Assembly: GCA_963931925.1 (NCBI GenBank)
Contig: OZ007583.1
Location: forward strand, 12,186,133 to 12,250,132
DNA length: 64,000 bases
Source: Onchidella celtica
Lineage: Eukaryota; Mollusca; Gastropoda; Systellommatophora; Onchidiidae
Reading direction: 5' to 3'
Made by a program: the position numbers and the translations under genes. The notes beneath the pieces are model-generated. The model saw nothing but the letters and a program-made list of their open reading frames with translations. It was not told the DNA's origin and searched no databases. Below, one piece after another: positions 50,101-61,949 of this stretch (position 1 is the stretch's first letter; each line of letters opens with the position of its first letter).

Positions 50101-53100
50101 TTGCTCCTCGCGAAGTTTTTGGTCTGTTGCATTCTGTATTCGCTTGAGAATAATCCGATTGAAAACCTTTCCTGGGATGGAGAGAAGTGTGATTCCTCTG
50201 TAGTTACTACAATTGCTGAGGTCCCCTTTTTTTGGGAGCTTCACGAGGTGTCCTTCCTTCCAGTCCTTTGGAAACTTGCCTCCGATCCAAATCCTCGAGA
50301 ATAGTGAGTGCAGACCCTCTGCAGCCCCAGCAGGATCTGCCTTCAGCGCCTCTGGTGGGATCTGGTCTGGTCCAGCTGCCTTGCCTCGATTCAACTGCTT
50401 TATGGCATCATTAATCTCTGCTTTAGTCGGAGGGTCGCAACTGATCGGTAAATCATTTCTTGCGGGTAGAATGTCGGGTGGGTTGCTTGGTGGAGGTCTG
50501 TTCAAGAGGCTGTTAAAATGTTCTATCCATCTTTTTGCCTGAGCTTCCTTTCCAAAAATAGCCTTCCTGTTGTAATCCTTGACAGGAACTTCAGGTTTTC
50601 CATATTTTCCAGCAAGAGTCTTTGTAGTCTGGTAGAGGATCCTCATGTGTCCTCCTGTTGCTGCCTTCTCTGCTTTCTCTGCTAACATTCCTATGAACTC
50701 CTCTTTGTCTTTTTTAATTGATTTTTTGACCTCTTTAGCTGATGCTCGGTACTCTTCCTGGTTACCAACTCTTGAGCTTCTTGTACGACTTGCATTTACC
50801 CGTTCTTTTAGGTCTCTTCTTATCCTTATCAAGTCCAGTGATTTTTGACTGATCCATTTCTTGTGTTCCACTTTCTTTTCCCCAATAACATCCTGACATG
50901 TCGATGTAAATACTCCTTTTACCTTAGCCCAGTGAGTCTCCAAATCTACTGTCTCTTCGAGATCAACAAGAGGTTTGAATCTATTCCTCAGTGTCAGCTG
51001 GAACTCTTCCTTCTTGTCTCCATCCAGAAGGCTCACTTGAAACTTTCTCCTCTTTGTTCCTGCTCTGGTACCTTGTTTCTTGAGGCGGAGTTTGAGTCTT
51101 GCCAGCAGCATGTGATGGTCAGATCCAACATCTGCTCCTCTCTGTACTATGACATCCTCTAGTGAGCGTCTGAATCGTCGGGTGATGCAAAAGTGGTCAA
51201 TCTGATTTTCAGTTACTCCATCCGGTGAAATCCAAGTGGCCTTATGGATCCTCTTGTGTGGGAATACTGAACCTCCAATCACATAGCTGTTAAATGCGCA
51301 GAAACTTGCAAACCGCTCTCCATTCTCATTCATTTGTCCTAAACCATTGCACCCCATAATGTCCTCATACCCTGTATTGTCCTGTCCTATCTTGGCATTG
51401 GCGTCTCCCATTATAATGTTCACATCTTTTCTTGGCAATGTGTCAACTATTTCCTGAAGCTGGTTGTAGAAGTCGTCCTTGTCCTCATCGGTTGCTTCAT
51501 TTGTTGGGGCGTATATCTGCACAATGTTCATGTTGATGTTCTTGTTCTTAGTAGTAAATGATGCCAATATAATTCTCCTTCCATAGGGTTCCCATCCCCT
51601 CAGTGACCTCTGGGCGTGCTTGCTCAAGATGATCGCTACTCCTTCTGTATGCTTTTTGTCCTCCCTTCCAGAATACAAAATCTTTTCCCGAGTATTAAGT
51701 TGTTTCAGTCCGGACTGTATCCAGCGGGTCTCACTAACTCCAAGTATGTGCAGTCTGTATCGCCTCATCTCCATTGTAACCTGGGCACTCTTTCCTGCTT
51801 CATACATGGAGCGGACATTCCACGACGCAATCCGGAGTGACTTGCTTGATGAAGGAGCAGTCGGGCCAGTGGCGTCCTTTCGGCTTTGTCCATTGTCCTT
51901 CATTGAATCTACAGGTGCAGATGCTCCCCCTTCTCCCAAGATAAAAGACTGATTTGAAGTATTTGCTTGTGTTTCTGTAACTGGTTTATTTTTACAGGGT
52001 GGGTAGTTGGCCCACCGCCAACTGGCTCTTCTCGGGAGACCAGGACCTTTGCACCTTTAGTCGCCTCTTACGACACGCAGTATCACGTCAGATGTATTCT
52101 CTGCTGTCCCTCTTCTACAAGAGAGCCCCGCATCTGCACGGGCGTTTATGGCATTCACGGTACTATATATTACGAAACAAACATGCGAAAATACAGATGT
52201 TACAGAGCAAGAAACATTGTTATTTTTTTTTAAATACATGCTTGAAGTAAACAACTTTTCATTATAGCCATCATCTTCCTTATCTCAATTGCCACCTTCC
52301 TGCCAAATTTAAGGCCTAAAGAGTGTACAGTTTGGTCAGTTAGTCATGCCAAAGGTTGCAAGTTATTGAAATATATAATAGATATGAACTATAGCTGTCC
52401 CTCATCTGAATCCCACGTGACCAGAAGGTGCATTCGGCATTGTGGTACCAAACAGTAGGCCTGATAATACCAGCGGATGGGATTGGGGTGGTCGTGTATC
52501 TGTAAAGTTCTCAACAATCTGCAGTCTTATTCCATGTCCCGTGTTTGCGACTGCACAGCGCATCCCTTTTTAGCATGGAAATTGCACCAGATTGGATTTT
52601 TGTCAGAACACAGTCTTGGGCAGTATCATGGTCGCTCTTGAAAGGCAGTGAAATACTTCTTTCTGAAGTACAGTAGCTCTAATCTGAGGATAAATACCTC
52701 CTCCTTTACGAATAGTAGCTCGATTTGGCCAAATGGTTTACTCCCCCCACCTCACCCCAACCCCTCAAAATGGTTTTTCTAATAATTAGACAATCCGACT
52801 GACTGACCCCCCCCCCCCCCAAAATGTTATTTCTGGTGTCAGTTTACCCTTCAGCACCCCCTTCCCACACACATACGCACCTACATACCTTGGATCAAGT
52901 TTTCGTCTGGAGTTTGATCATCCAACGCATATAACGGACAAGCTCCGATAACGGACAAACGTGTAGCTAGACATCGACTTTCTATCCTGGTGACAAAGTG
53001 TGACCCGGTCAAGACCAGTTACGTCATTTAATGTGTAATCATACTCTAATGGAGCTAAGGGTGAAAGTTCTGCCCTCGACGGCCCTTTATGGGAGGGCTC

Positions 53101-56100
53101 CTAAAACTCTGGAAGCATTCTCATCGCCTATAACTCGAGTTATAGTGATGTAAGGGGATAATATAAAAATACTACTAAAGACAGTCCGTGAACAGGAATT
53201 CATAATGTAGTTGTTGGTATGCAATTTGCTTGTGAACAAACGCAGAAAATGTAAAGAAAACTATTTTTACATAGCAAAGTACATGTATCTGGCACCGAGC
53301 AATTAATGTATGCCATTAAGTGGGAATGCGCTCTAAACGAGAACGTATTAAGTGGGTTCCAGCTTAATTCTTTAATTATTGACTTAATAAAGTAAAGTTG
53401 TGGTATGATTAATCTATGGATGATATCTGATTTTTTAAAAAATTAATCTTCGAGTATGACATGTCACTGTTGCTTTAATGGTTGTTTTATTCTACTGTGT
53501 TTGCTCAACCCAGGTCTGAATGCATGTTTTGTGGGTGTCCCACTGGATTCTGGGACCTCCAACCGCTCAGGGACAAGGATGGGTCCCAGACAGATCAGGA
53601 CAGAGTCAGTGATTCTCAGACCTTTCAACCCAACCACAGGTCAACATCATTAGGCAGTGGCGGACTTACATTTTTGGGCCCCTGAAGCTTGAACTGTTTT
53701 GGGGCCCCTTTGCAGCCAGCAACAATATAAAGCAACATCCAAAATTCACGCATTAAAAAAAAAGTTTCTTCAGGGCCTCTCTGGGATTTGGGGCCCTCAG
53801 TCTTAAGCTTCGTTAGTTTCATTGTAGATCCGCCACTGTCTTTATGGAAAGCAATCTATAAGAGTGCCATACTCCAATTTCCAAGCATTGTTGACAAATG
53901 TTTGCAGAACATTCTTCAGCATATGGACAGACTTTCTTATATGCTGTCTTCATAATTCAATTCATAATGCCTCACCTGGTAAACTAAAGAACTTTGAAAC
54001 TGGGGGGAGGGGAGTAGTGCAACGTGCACACAGGCCCTCCAAGTTTTTCATCCTTGTCCAAAAAGACAAGGTGCTCGAATCTACCTACCATAGGATCAGG
54101 GACAGGAATTTTTCCCCCAAAAAATTTCAATATGTCTGCACAGACCTTGGATCAAACTCGGTACCTTTGGCATGAGAGGCGAGCACCTTGCCTCAAGACC
54201 ATCTCGTCCCCTCTCCAGTATTTTTTAATTTAATTAATTCAGTATTTGTCTTCAGAAGCTGCATAACGTGCACACAGTTTGTCTTGACTACCGTACTCAT
54301 ATATGTATCTATTCCAGGGGCTGCACCTTTTGAATCACTACAAGTGGCAGATCTAGGGGACATTCCTTTCAATATTTACAATCTTCCTGAGGCTGTGAAA
54401 CAACTCCGACTAGCGTACGCCGACATTATCAAGAATGGTTGTGTACCTTTGACACTGGGTGGAGATCACACTTTGTCTTACCCAATCCTTCAGGCCATAA
54501 AGGTAATTGAATCTCAGCTGTCATTATATTCGTCTCGCATTTCCATTTCCAAAATGCATCCAGTGTCACAGAATTGTAAAAGGGGCAAAACCAGCCAGCA
54601 GTCCTATGGAAATGGCATAAAATTATGATTGAGATCAAGTTAGATTGTAGGAATGGCATCGTTTCTATGTAGATCCACTGGTTACAACATCACGCAACAT
54701 GGTTTTGATGTAAGGGATCTGCCCCTATAATAATCCTACCAACCATGTTGAAACCCTATACAAATCTACATCGGATTGGCAAAGAGATGCTGGCAGGGAA
54801 GTGGCTGCAATCGAGCTGACAGGCTGTCATACCTAAACTCAAACTCAAACTAAGCCCCCTTCACCTCCTATTTTGTTTGACTCTTGGTCATAATTTTGTA
54901 TTGTATATACTTTTATGACCCACTGATCAAATCAGTAATTCTCAGATTTGATCACATGGAATCAAGTTGAACTGATCAGGCATTTTATTCATGGAAAATA
55001 TTTGGTACACACTTGAAAGAGATACTATAGAGGAATCATAATTAGTGTAAGCCTCAGGTTGTTGTTTTTTTTACCAAAATCACATCCACCTTCATAGATT
55101 AGTGTCATATGTTTACCCTGATGTGTTTACTGTCATAAATATGTTAACCATGATAATTTAGCTTGTTTTGGTCCTAATGAGTTTACTGTGATATATTGTA
55201 TTTATCATTACAGGTTAGGGTTCTGAGTTTAATGTCATACAGATATGTTTACCATTATAGTTTAACATCACGTGTTTACTGTCATATATAATGTTTACCA
55301 TCATTGTTTAGCATCATGTATTTACTCTTATGTGTTTACTGTCTCATACTTACTGTCATTTCACTTTCCCCTTTTCAGGACAAGCATGGGCCTGTCTGCC
55401 TGGTACATATCGATGCTCATTCAGACACAAATGAGTCCATGTTTGGAGAAAAAATTGCACATGGTCAGTTTGTCCACTCAGTTCACACATTTTGTTTGAT
55501 GACCAAAAATCAATATTCTTATTAAAAAAAAAATTCAACTGTTCAATGGAAATGATGTTACAAGAAATATTGCAGTTCAAAAGAGTGAGATAACTTGGCA
55601 GAGTAGATTTTCTCATAGCTGAGGGGCAAAGTTCATGAGAAACGCAGTGATTTAATATGCAGTGGTGACCGATCGCAGGTATTGCCAGTGTTTCTGTGAG
55701 CTTCAGAAATTACTGGCCTCTGAAGTCACTCTGAGAATTTTCTTACTTCAGTCACTGAGATCACTTTGGGAAATTTGCTAGTTGGGCCACCGAGGTCACT
55801 TTGGGAATTTTGTTAGTTCTGTCGCTGAGAATTTACCTGTCGATTAGAGTAAGATCCTTTTTAGAAGAATTTGTCTCTGTTGATTACAGAGGTCTTGCCT
55901 GCAGTACAGTCGTGCAAAGATGTTGATCAAAGAGAAAATGCACCTACTGTTTTCATGCTGGCTTTGAATTACAATGCGTTTATGAGATGACTCAAATATA
56001 ACGATTTATCAGCAGACATTGCTTTCTGAATTACTAAGAATTGTGAGACAAACAAAAAAACCCAAACTTTTACAGTACCCGTGTTGACAAATATCAAATC

Positions 56101-59100
56101 CTCATTAAGCTTAAAACATTTCCCAGCAACAATTTTGTTGCATCGTTGTTACATATTAATTGGTATCTGATAGATATTTATTTTTGTGTTTGGTATTTAA
56201 AAACGGATCCCTATAATAACTTACATCATGTCTATAATTTTAAGGTACACCCTTCAGACGAGCCATAGAGGAAGGATGCCTGGACTGCAATGGGTCAATA
56301 CAAATTGGGCTCAGGGGCACTGGCTATTCAGTGGATGACTACAAATGGGTGGCAGACCAGGTTTGCAACATCACTACCATCACCACCACACCAATCGCCC
56401 CAACATCAGCACTTTATAAGTCAGAGATTGATAGCTAGCGATATTCTCATTAAAAAATTTCAATGAAATGTGGCTTTTTCTTGACTATGTGGTGTATTGT
56501 TTTATTAAATGATCACCTCATCTGTCATTTGATAGATACATCTGGATTCAAAGAATATTTCTTCTTACATTATAAGGGCATATTTTTTCCCTTCCATAAG
56601 AATGCTCACATGGTACACACAGCTAACTGAATCCTAAAAATGCTCAGTAGAAATATTGCCTAGTCTTTGCCATATGATGGATTATATCTGTGCACACCAT
56701 GTTATTATTATATATTTATGTGTGCCAAGTTATACAATGATAGGGGTTTGTTTTACATACTGTTTTTTAAAGCAAATCTTTTTTCCTGTGCCAAGAAAAA
56801 CCAAGTCACCGGTTTGGTCAAAGTTGTATATTCTGTATTTATTATTTGCCAGGGTGTACGGGTAGTGACAGCCAGCGAGTGCTGGAACAAATCTCTGACA
56901 CCACTGATGGAGGAGGTCAGACAGAGTATCGGAGACAGGCCAGTCTACATCAGCTTTGACATTGATGGCCTTGACCCATCCATTGCTCCAGGCACAGGTA
57001 CATTTATATCTTGTTAAAGACGCAGAGCGGCCGTCGTTGTGCCGACTGGCTGTTTAAGCCAAATGAAAACTCAAATTCAAATGTTTATATCTGTCAAAAC
57101 ATCTATTCAGTTCATTCTTTCTTCATTTAATCATTTTTTTCTTTCTCCAATAAAGTTGACCTTTCTAGACTTTCTAGACTGCTGATATACAGCCAAAATA
57201 CACCATATTTTAACTTTGTGCCAAAGCCTACTGCAACCTCATGGATTTTCTGTTGTTAAAAGCCAAAATTTCTGTCTGAGGCCTGTAATTTTTGGTGGTT
57301 AAAAGCCAGAATTTCTGTCCAAGACTGATGGTTTTTGGTGGTTAAAAGCCAAAATTTCTTTCTAAGGCCAATTGTTTTCTGTGGTTAAAAGCCAAAATAT
57401 CTGCCCAAAGCCAGTAATTTTCGATGGTTAAAAGCCAAAATTTCAGTTTCAGCCTGAGGCCAATATAATAGTAAGAATTACAGGATCTGAGAGTGCTAGG
57501 ATGGCTTGTTTCTCTGGAAGCAAACGTCACAATATAAATCAACAGGATGTTCATTAAGATGGAGATATGCAAGATATTTATATTATGATCAACAGTTCAT
57601 CATCACAAAGGCCATTTTGTGAAATAAAAACAAATGATGCCAGCGCAATGCTGAGACCAGCAGATTTATGCAGGAATTACATGTATATCATTCCAAGGTG
57701 CAAACTTGATGTCAATTTTACATGTCAGATTTCCAGAAGATTGCTAGCTGGGAAAATAGACAGTAATAAAGGGTTGTCACACCATCAATATCTTATCTTT
57801 TAGGTACGCCAGAGATTGCAGGTCTCACAACTATCCAAGGCTTGGAAATAATTCATGGATGTCGAGGTCTTAAAGTAGTGGGTGCTGATCTTGTGGAGGT
57901 GAGGGCGTGTGAGCCTGTCAGGAGGAGAGACGGGAAAGGGTGGGAGGAATGTTTTTAGTGGAAAGAGTTAATTTATGAGAGAATTTTATTTGTGTCTAGA
58001 GTTAAACTGAAAAGAGAGTATAGGAGGTATCTTTGGAAGGGGTGTTTAGAGTTTGTTTCTAGAGAGAGAGTGCTGTCTAATTAGAGTGTGACATTCAAGA
58101 AAAATTTGTCAGCTGACGACTGATTAGGCCTATGTTCAGAATTGGCATTTGGAGAAAATCGATCAATTCTAGCCCATTAACAAATTTAAATCTTTGGACA
58201 TGATAAACATAATATCTGAAATTTCGTTCCTGAAGTTATTTGAAAGATTACAGCATAGCTATTCATAGACATTATGGAAGGCTGTTGGAAAACCCTGTTT
58301 AGCTGTACTGGGAAAAGTGGCAAAATAGATATAGTTCTGGTCGTCAGTTGCTGGTGTGTTTGTATGGAAAGTCTGTGAGTGTGAAGAGTTATTATGGCAA
58401 GAGTTTGTTTTATTTATTTTATGGGAGAGTTCATACTTTGGGAACCAGAGCAATACTCCTGACGAAGGGCATATTTCCATCAGTAGTAATGTCTCATCAG
58501 AAGTGTTAGTTTATATTTTCCTTGTAATAACTATCATACTTTTTAAGGGATGGGGGGAGGGGGTGTATAGAATGGAACACCCCAAAGGATCCGTACTTCT
58601 GACCAAAGTATTCATGCAAAATGACTGCTAAAAATGGTCATATCTGAAACAAAGAATTGGTGATGCTGTAATGTGCAATTCTTGCAACTGGAAGGGGCAC
58701 TTAAGTAAGCTGTAGGCGACCTGGTTTTCATAGCTGATATTGTTTTTGAAGTGTTTTACTTTTTATTTATTTATTTATTTTTTTTTTGACATGTCTAAGA
58801 AGGACTTGACATGCAGAAACTCATCTGATTACTTCCATTTCTAATTGTATTTTCAGTTCTTTTTGAATTTATTTTGTAGTTTTTCTTCTTGTTGTTGCTT
58901 TGTTGTTCCTAATACTAGGCTTGTGAAATAGATTTTGGGGGGGGGGGGGGGGGGGGGGGGGAGGGTCCAGATTTAAGTGTCTAGACCAGGTTACTTAATC
59001 CCATCAGTAATGATCTCTGACATCTATTGATCTGATATCATGATGCTATTAATGAATCTTGGTTTTTCTTGCAGGTGTCGCCTCCATATGACCCCACAGG

Positions 59101-59176
59101 CACCACTGCCCTGGTCGCTGCCAACCTTTTGTATGAGATGCTGTGTGTGCTACCAAATGTCAAGTACTACAAATAG
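46887..59176 (+). CDS. AGMAT: Agmatinase, mitochondrial (8 exons)
   Basis: Hydrolyses agmatine to putrescine and urea with a binuclear manganese centre. Exons: 46887-47109, 53514-53639, 54318-54502, 55379-55463, 56245-56360, 56853-56997, 57804-57898, 59076-59176 (last boundary within 1 base). All are GT-AG and phases agree. The product is about 358 residues, close to the vertebrate enzyme. Residues 1-60 are basic with little acid, as in a mitochondrial presequence, followed by ASMMRLPVQ. Metal ligands are all present: His167 in GGDH, Asp190, His192 and Asp194 in DAHSD, Asp281 and Asp283 in FDIDGLDP. VSPPYDPTG and the NLLYEMLCVLP end match agmatinase rather than arginase. Intron 1 (6.4 kb) holds an antisense RTE-like LINE. 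No inactivating change is seen. Confidence 0.93.
47161..47260. repeat. (GT)n and poly-G simple repeats
   Basis: A short GT run (about 47173-47186) and two G-rich runs (about 47186-47199 and 47244-47258) lie in agmatinase intron 1 just past exon 1. Confidence 0.8.
47460..47520 (-). repeat. 3' tail of an L2/CR1-type LINE or SINE
   Basis: On the minus strand the sequence has a short hairpin around CCTTGTACAAGG, then AATAAAATG, then repeated TATCT units. Such hairpin-plus-pentamer tails mark 3' ends of L2/CR1-like elements and their SINEs. The extent upstream (beyond 47520) is not clear. Confidence 0.5.
47984..48165. mobile_element. Decayed hAT-like MITE (CAGGGCTGGATTAAC)
   Basis: The right end in reverse complement reads CAGGGCTGGATTAACC. 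The left end reads CTAGGCCCGGATTAAG, a diverged partner. TAAGCAC follows inside both. Non-coding, 182 bp, in agmatinase intron 1. Confidence 0.5.
48898..52144 (-). mobile_element. RTE-like LINE, full-length copy antisense in agmatinase intron 1
   Basis: 3.25 kb with a 10-bp target duplication, TTTATGGCAT (48888-48897 and 52145-52154). It has a 5' UTR of about 200 bp, one endonuclease-RT ORF, a very short 3' UTR and an (ATG)n tail at 48899-48913. Size and single ORF fit the RTE clade. The 3' two thirds is nearly identical to 36409-38401. Confidence 0.9.
48922..51939 (-). pseudogene. RTE-like endonuclease-reverse transcriptase ORF with one nonsense codon
   Basis: The ORF from 51939 encodes an APE endonuclease (ASWNVRSMYEAGK, GVSETRW, MGDANAKIG, SDHHM), a linker, and RT motifs through DFADDLALL. 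At 49654-49656 a TAG interrupts it, and the same frame then runs on to 48922. The other copy has CAG at this codon (HTHDQMQAK), so a C-to-T change explains the stop. The conserved GVRQGC is GVRQSC here, a second likely inactivating change. The copy is therefore probably dead, but little decayed. Confidence 0.88.
52155..53513. other. Remainder of agmatinase intron 1
   Basis: I see no coding sequence. A C run lies at about 52807-52820, and a short palindrome ATAACTCGAGTTAT lies near 53131. The acceptor for exon 2 ends CAACCCAG at 53513. Confidence 0.5.
53655..53838. mobile_element. hAT-like MITE, copy 2
   Basis: The termini CAGTGGCGGACTTACA and, inverted, CAGTGGCGGATCTACA define 184 bp. It is inserted only 15 bases past the exon 2 donor of agmatinase, in intron 2. 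It is related in reverse orientation to 29076-29247. Confidence 0.8.
55080..55360. repeat. Degenerate tandem repeat around TGTTTACYRTCATA
   Basis: About ten diverged copies of a motif like GTGTTTACTGTCATAT or GTTTACCATNAT fill the end of agmatinase intron 3, stopping about 20 bases before exon 4. The spacing is irregular, 20-35 bp. Confidence 0.65.
55690..55830. repeat. Degenerate tandem repeat, about 45-bp unit
   Basis: Three to four diverged units contain GTCACTGAGATCACTTTGGG and AATTTTCTTA-like segments. It is non-coding, in agmatinase intron 4. Confidence 0.6.
57255..57447. repeat. 43-bp minisatellite, about 4.5 units
   Basis: The word GTTAAAAGCC recurs at 57255, 57298, 57341, 57384 and 57427, a steady 43-bp period. 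Each unit continues with AAAATTTCTGTC and AGGCC...TTTTGGTG. It lies in agmatinase intron 6. A single related unit is seen at about 61413-61457. Confidence 0.85.
58937..58961 (+). repeat. Poly-G run of 25
   Basis: An uninterrupted G run on the plus strand in agmatinase intron 7, 115 bases before exon 8. It could form a G-quadruplex, and length is likely unstable or mis-assembled. Confidence 0.85.
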
Positions 59177-61949
59177 ACAATTGAGAAGTTGAAACGCACT
59201 AAGTAGTGTGTGGACCTACTTAGTGGTTTGTGGCCCTGCAGAAAGTCAGTCTTAAACTCTACTTTCTGCTTCAAAACATTGAAAATCAATGGTAACTGAA
59301 TGTTTAAAAAAACACAGTTGAAAATCACATTAGCCTAACTAACTTTCAACTATCCACGGGTTTTTGAAGATACTAAGCCATTTGCGAGGGTGTCTTTGAA
59401 ATAAGCTTAATATACATGATTGGAAATGAAATTGAATCAGCTTGCAAATCTGGTAATTTTAATGTCTGTCTGTGTGATGTGACATGTGATACAAATCACC
59501 TATAATGTTTTTCATAATTTCTCATGGTTTCTAACCATTAAATGGCACAATGTAAACCATAGCCTTGATAGGCCTAGTTTCAAGGGCGCTGATCCACTGG
59601 AAAAACTTTTTCCAAAATCTCAATGGATGTATTGTTGAGAATTAAGTAACCATGGCAAAAATTCATTTTTCTCAAAACATATGAACTTAAACTTGGTACA
59701 TTTTGATTCATTTGCAATTCCGCGAGTGATTGATGGGAATTTGTCCATTCTGATCTCAGGCATGCAAGTCAGGCAGTCATGAGGTGGTACATAATTATTT
59801 TTATGCAGTGAGTTTCAAATATTTTAGATGCTTAATTTCCATGTTGTGATAAATGGACACAGATGGGTAGTGGATCACCATGAGGCCAGCTGCAATACCG
59901 AGTGAGGCAAAAAAAAAAAGAGATAAATAAAGGATATACATGAACTTGTATTTGCAGAGCCCTGCAGGAGTGAACAGTTGGGCTCTGTAAATACATCCTT
60001 TTTTTTTTTGCCTCACTTCAAAGATAGTTCTAATATGTTGATACAGCCATTTCTGCAAACAAAATGCTGAACAGGCCACTCAGATGCAAGCATGTGATGT
60101 ATTTAAAGACATTCTGGAATTATGCTTTGTCAGGAGAGTGTGGTCAGTATCAATTTAAGGGTAACAACTGAAAGTGTACTTACATCTTTCTGATAAAGGA
60201 GCAACCATTTTGGCCTTATACTACTTATAGTCAAGCTGGGTTTTGTTTGCACAATGCATTTTTGGGAAAGTGGAAGGGTTGGGGTTCGAATTGTGCTTGG
60301 CTTGTTGGCCACAATCACATTTTTGTTGGTCATAGTAACATTTTTGGAAGTTGGATACAAATAGAAGAGGCTGCGGAGACCCGAGACTAGATTCCTACCA
60401 AGCACCTGTCCCATGTAGACACCTTTATAATGAGACTCAGGGGATGATTTGAAGGCAAATATTCTTTGCATTTGGTGGAAAATATTTTCTTTTCTTCAAC
60501 TTAATGAACAATCAACATGCCTACTGTCATTAATAAAGCTTTAAAAAGCCTGACATCGTCATGTGTATGAGGTCTGTGTACTGGTGGGGCTGAGAGGTAG
60601 GGATGGAGTGCGGTTTTGGGAAGGTTGGGGAGGGGGGGGGGGAGGTTAAAAATAACTGAGACGTACTGGGGCCATTGTCTGAAAAGGCTGAGGACCACTG
60701 GCCTTTTAGGAGCTGTATTTCACTTCCATCTTCGTGGTGCAATATTTTAGAAAGATCAATTCAGTAGTTTTGATAACAAAGCTGTTTTCTCGTTACTTCA
60801 TATGATATTGCTAGATTGTTGTGAGTGAACATTTGTATAAATCCTATCAGAATATTTTATGTAAAGCCCTGTTTTCCTGTGTACAGGAACGGCAACGATT
60901 ATGTCAAAACCCTTAAGTAGTCAAAAGTGTTTCCATATATGCATGGAAACAGCGTCTCTGCAAGCATGAAAACATTTCATTGAATTTCACTATTTGAAGG
61001 GTTTTTAACTGTTGCGTTGCCATTTCCATTTTGTACACAAGAAAACTCAGCTTTAAGATAACAAAAAGAGATCATCATATTTGTATGTGATGATGAATTG
61101 TGCAAACATATTTGTATTATGTTTTATCAGAAGAATACGATATTTTATATGAAATCAGAGAAACATGTCCAGGATGCAATAATTGGAATTTATTTTTGCA
61201 AATTTTCTATGCAGTTGATGAATAAAATGATTTTTATCTTTGATACCTTTCATTTAAGACAGCATGGATTTTTTTTTATTTAAATCAAAAGAAAGATGGA
61301 AAATGTGATAAACAGCTTTAAGTTTAGCCTGGACATCCAAAAGCTTTCAACATTTTTTTTTACATCTTCCAGACATAAAAAAAAAAAAAAATAAACTCCT
61401 CTCTGTCCTTCTTTCTGTCTGAGGCCTGTAATTTTTGGTTGTTAAAAGCCAGAATTTTATAAATGTAATGTTTTATAAATGTAATGATTACACTCAGCGA
61501 AGCGATGAGCTAGATGCTCAATATTTCAGTCTTTGCAGTATGTCTGTGTGAGATAAGTTTATCACTTTTGTCATGATTCGGATGTTATTAAAACTCACGC
61601 AGAGAGTGAGTTGTTTTTTTACCAGGGCCATGAGAAATTGGCTGGTGGCCTTGAACGGTCCTCGCGAATTATAGTTGGTGAGTAAATAAATGTAAAGTTA
61701 AACTGTTAGATTCACGCTTGTCGGTTTTAATGTTCGTGATTAATAAGTAATGGAGTAGGGGTGAAACAAGGTGGGGACAGTTGACATTGTTAAGTATGAC
61801 TAGACAAGTTTTTGCACGTTAACTGACTGGTAGAATAGTGCAGACGTATTACTACAATTAAAATGGCGGGAGGTTGGAAGGGATCGAGACTCAGCATACC
61901 TCTTTTTGCCAGACTAGCAGATCTAGATGGCGTTTAAAACGGATAGGAG
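59177..61949. other. Downstream of agmatinase: 3' UTR and intergenic DNA
   Basis: The agmatinase 3' UTR must start here, but no single poly(A) signal stands out (AATAAA-like words at about 59924 and 61203). Apart from the fold-back at 59903-60017, a G-rich run at 60627-60645 and one stray unit of the 43-bp repeat, no feature or gene is supported. Confidence 0.45.
59903..60017. repeat. Fold-back (hairpin) element of about 115 bp
   Basis: GTGAGGC plus an A run pairs with a T run plus GCCTCAC at the other end. Inside, GTATTTGCAGAGCCC (59948-59962) pairs with GGGCTCTGTAAATAC (59980-59994) around a 17-base loop. The arms suggest a tiny MITE or hairpin-forming insertion. Confidence 0.7.

Noticed and set aside
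60130..60742. Minus-strand ORFs of 65-113 codons
   Set aside because: No motif, composition typical of chance ORFs, and no splice context.
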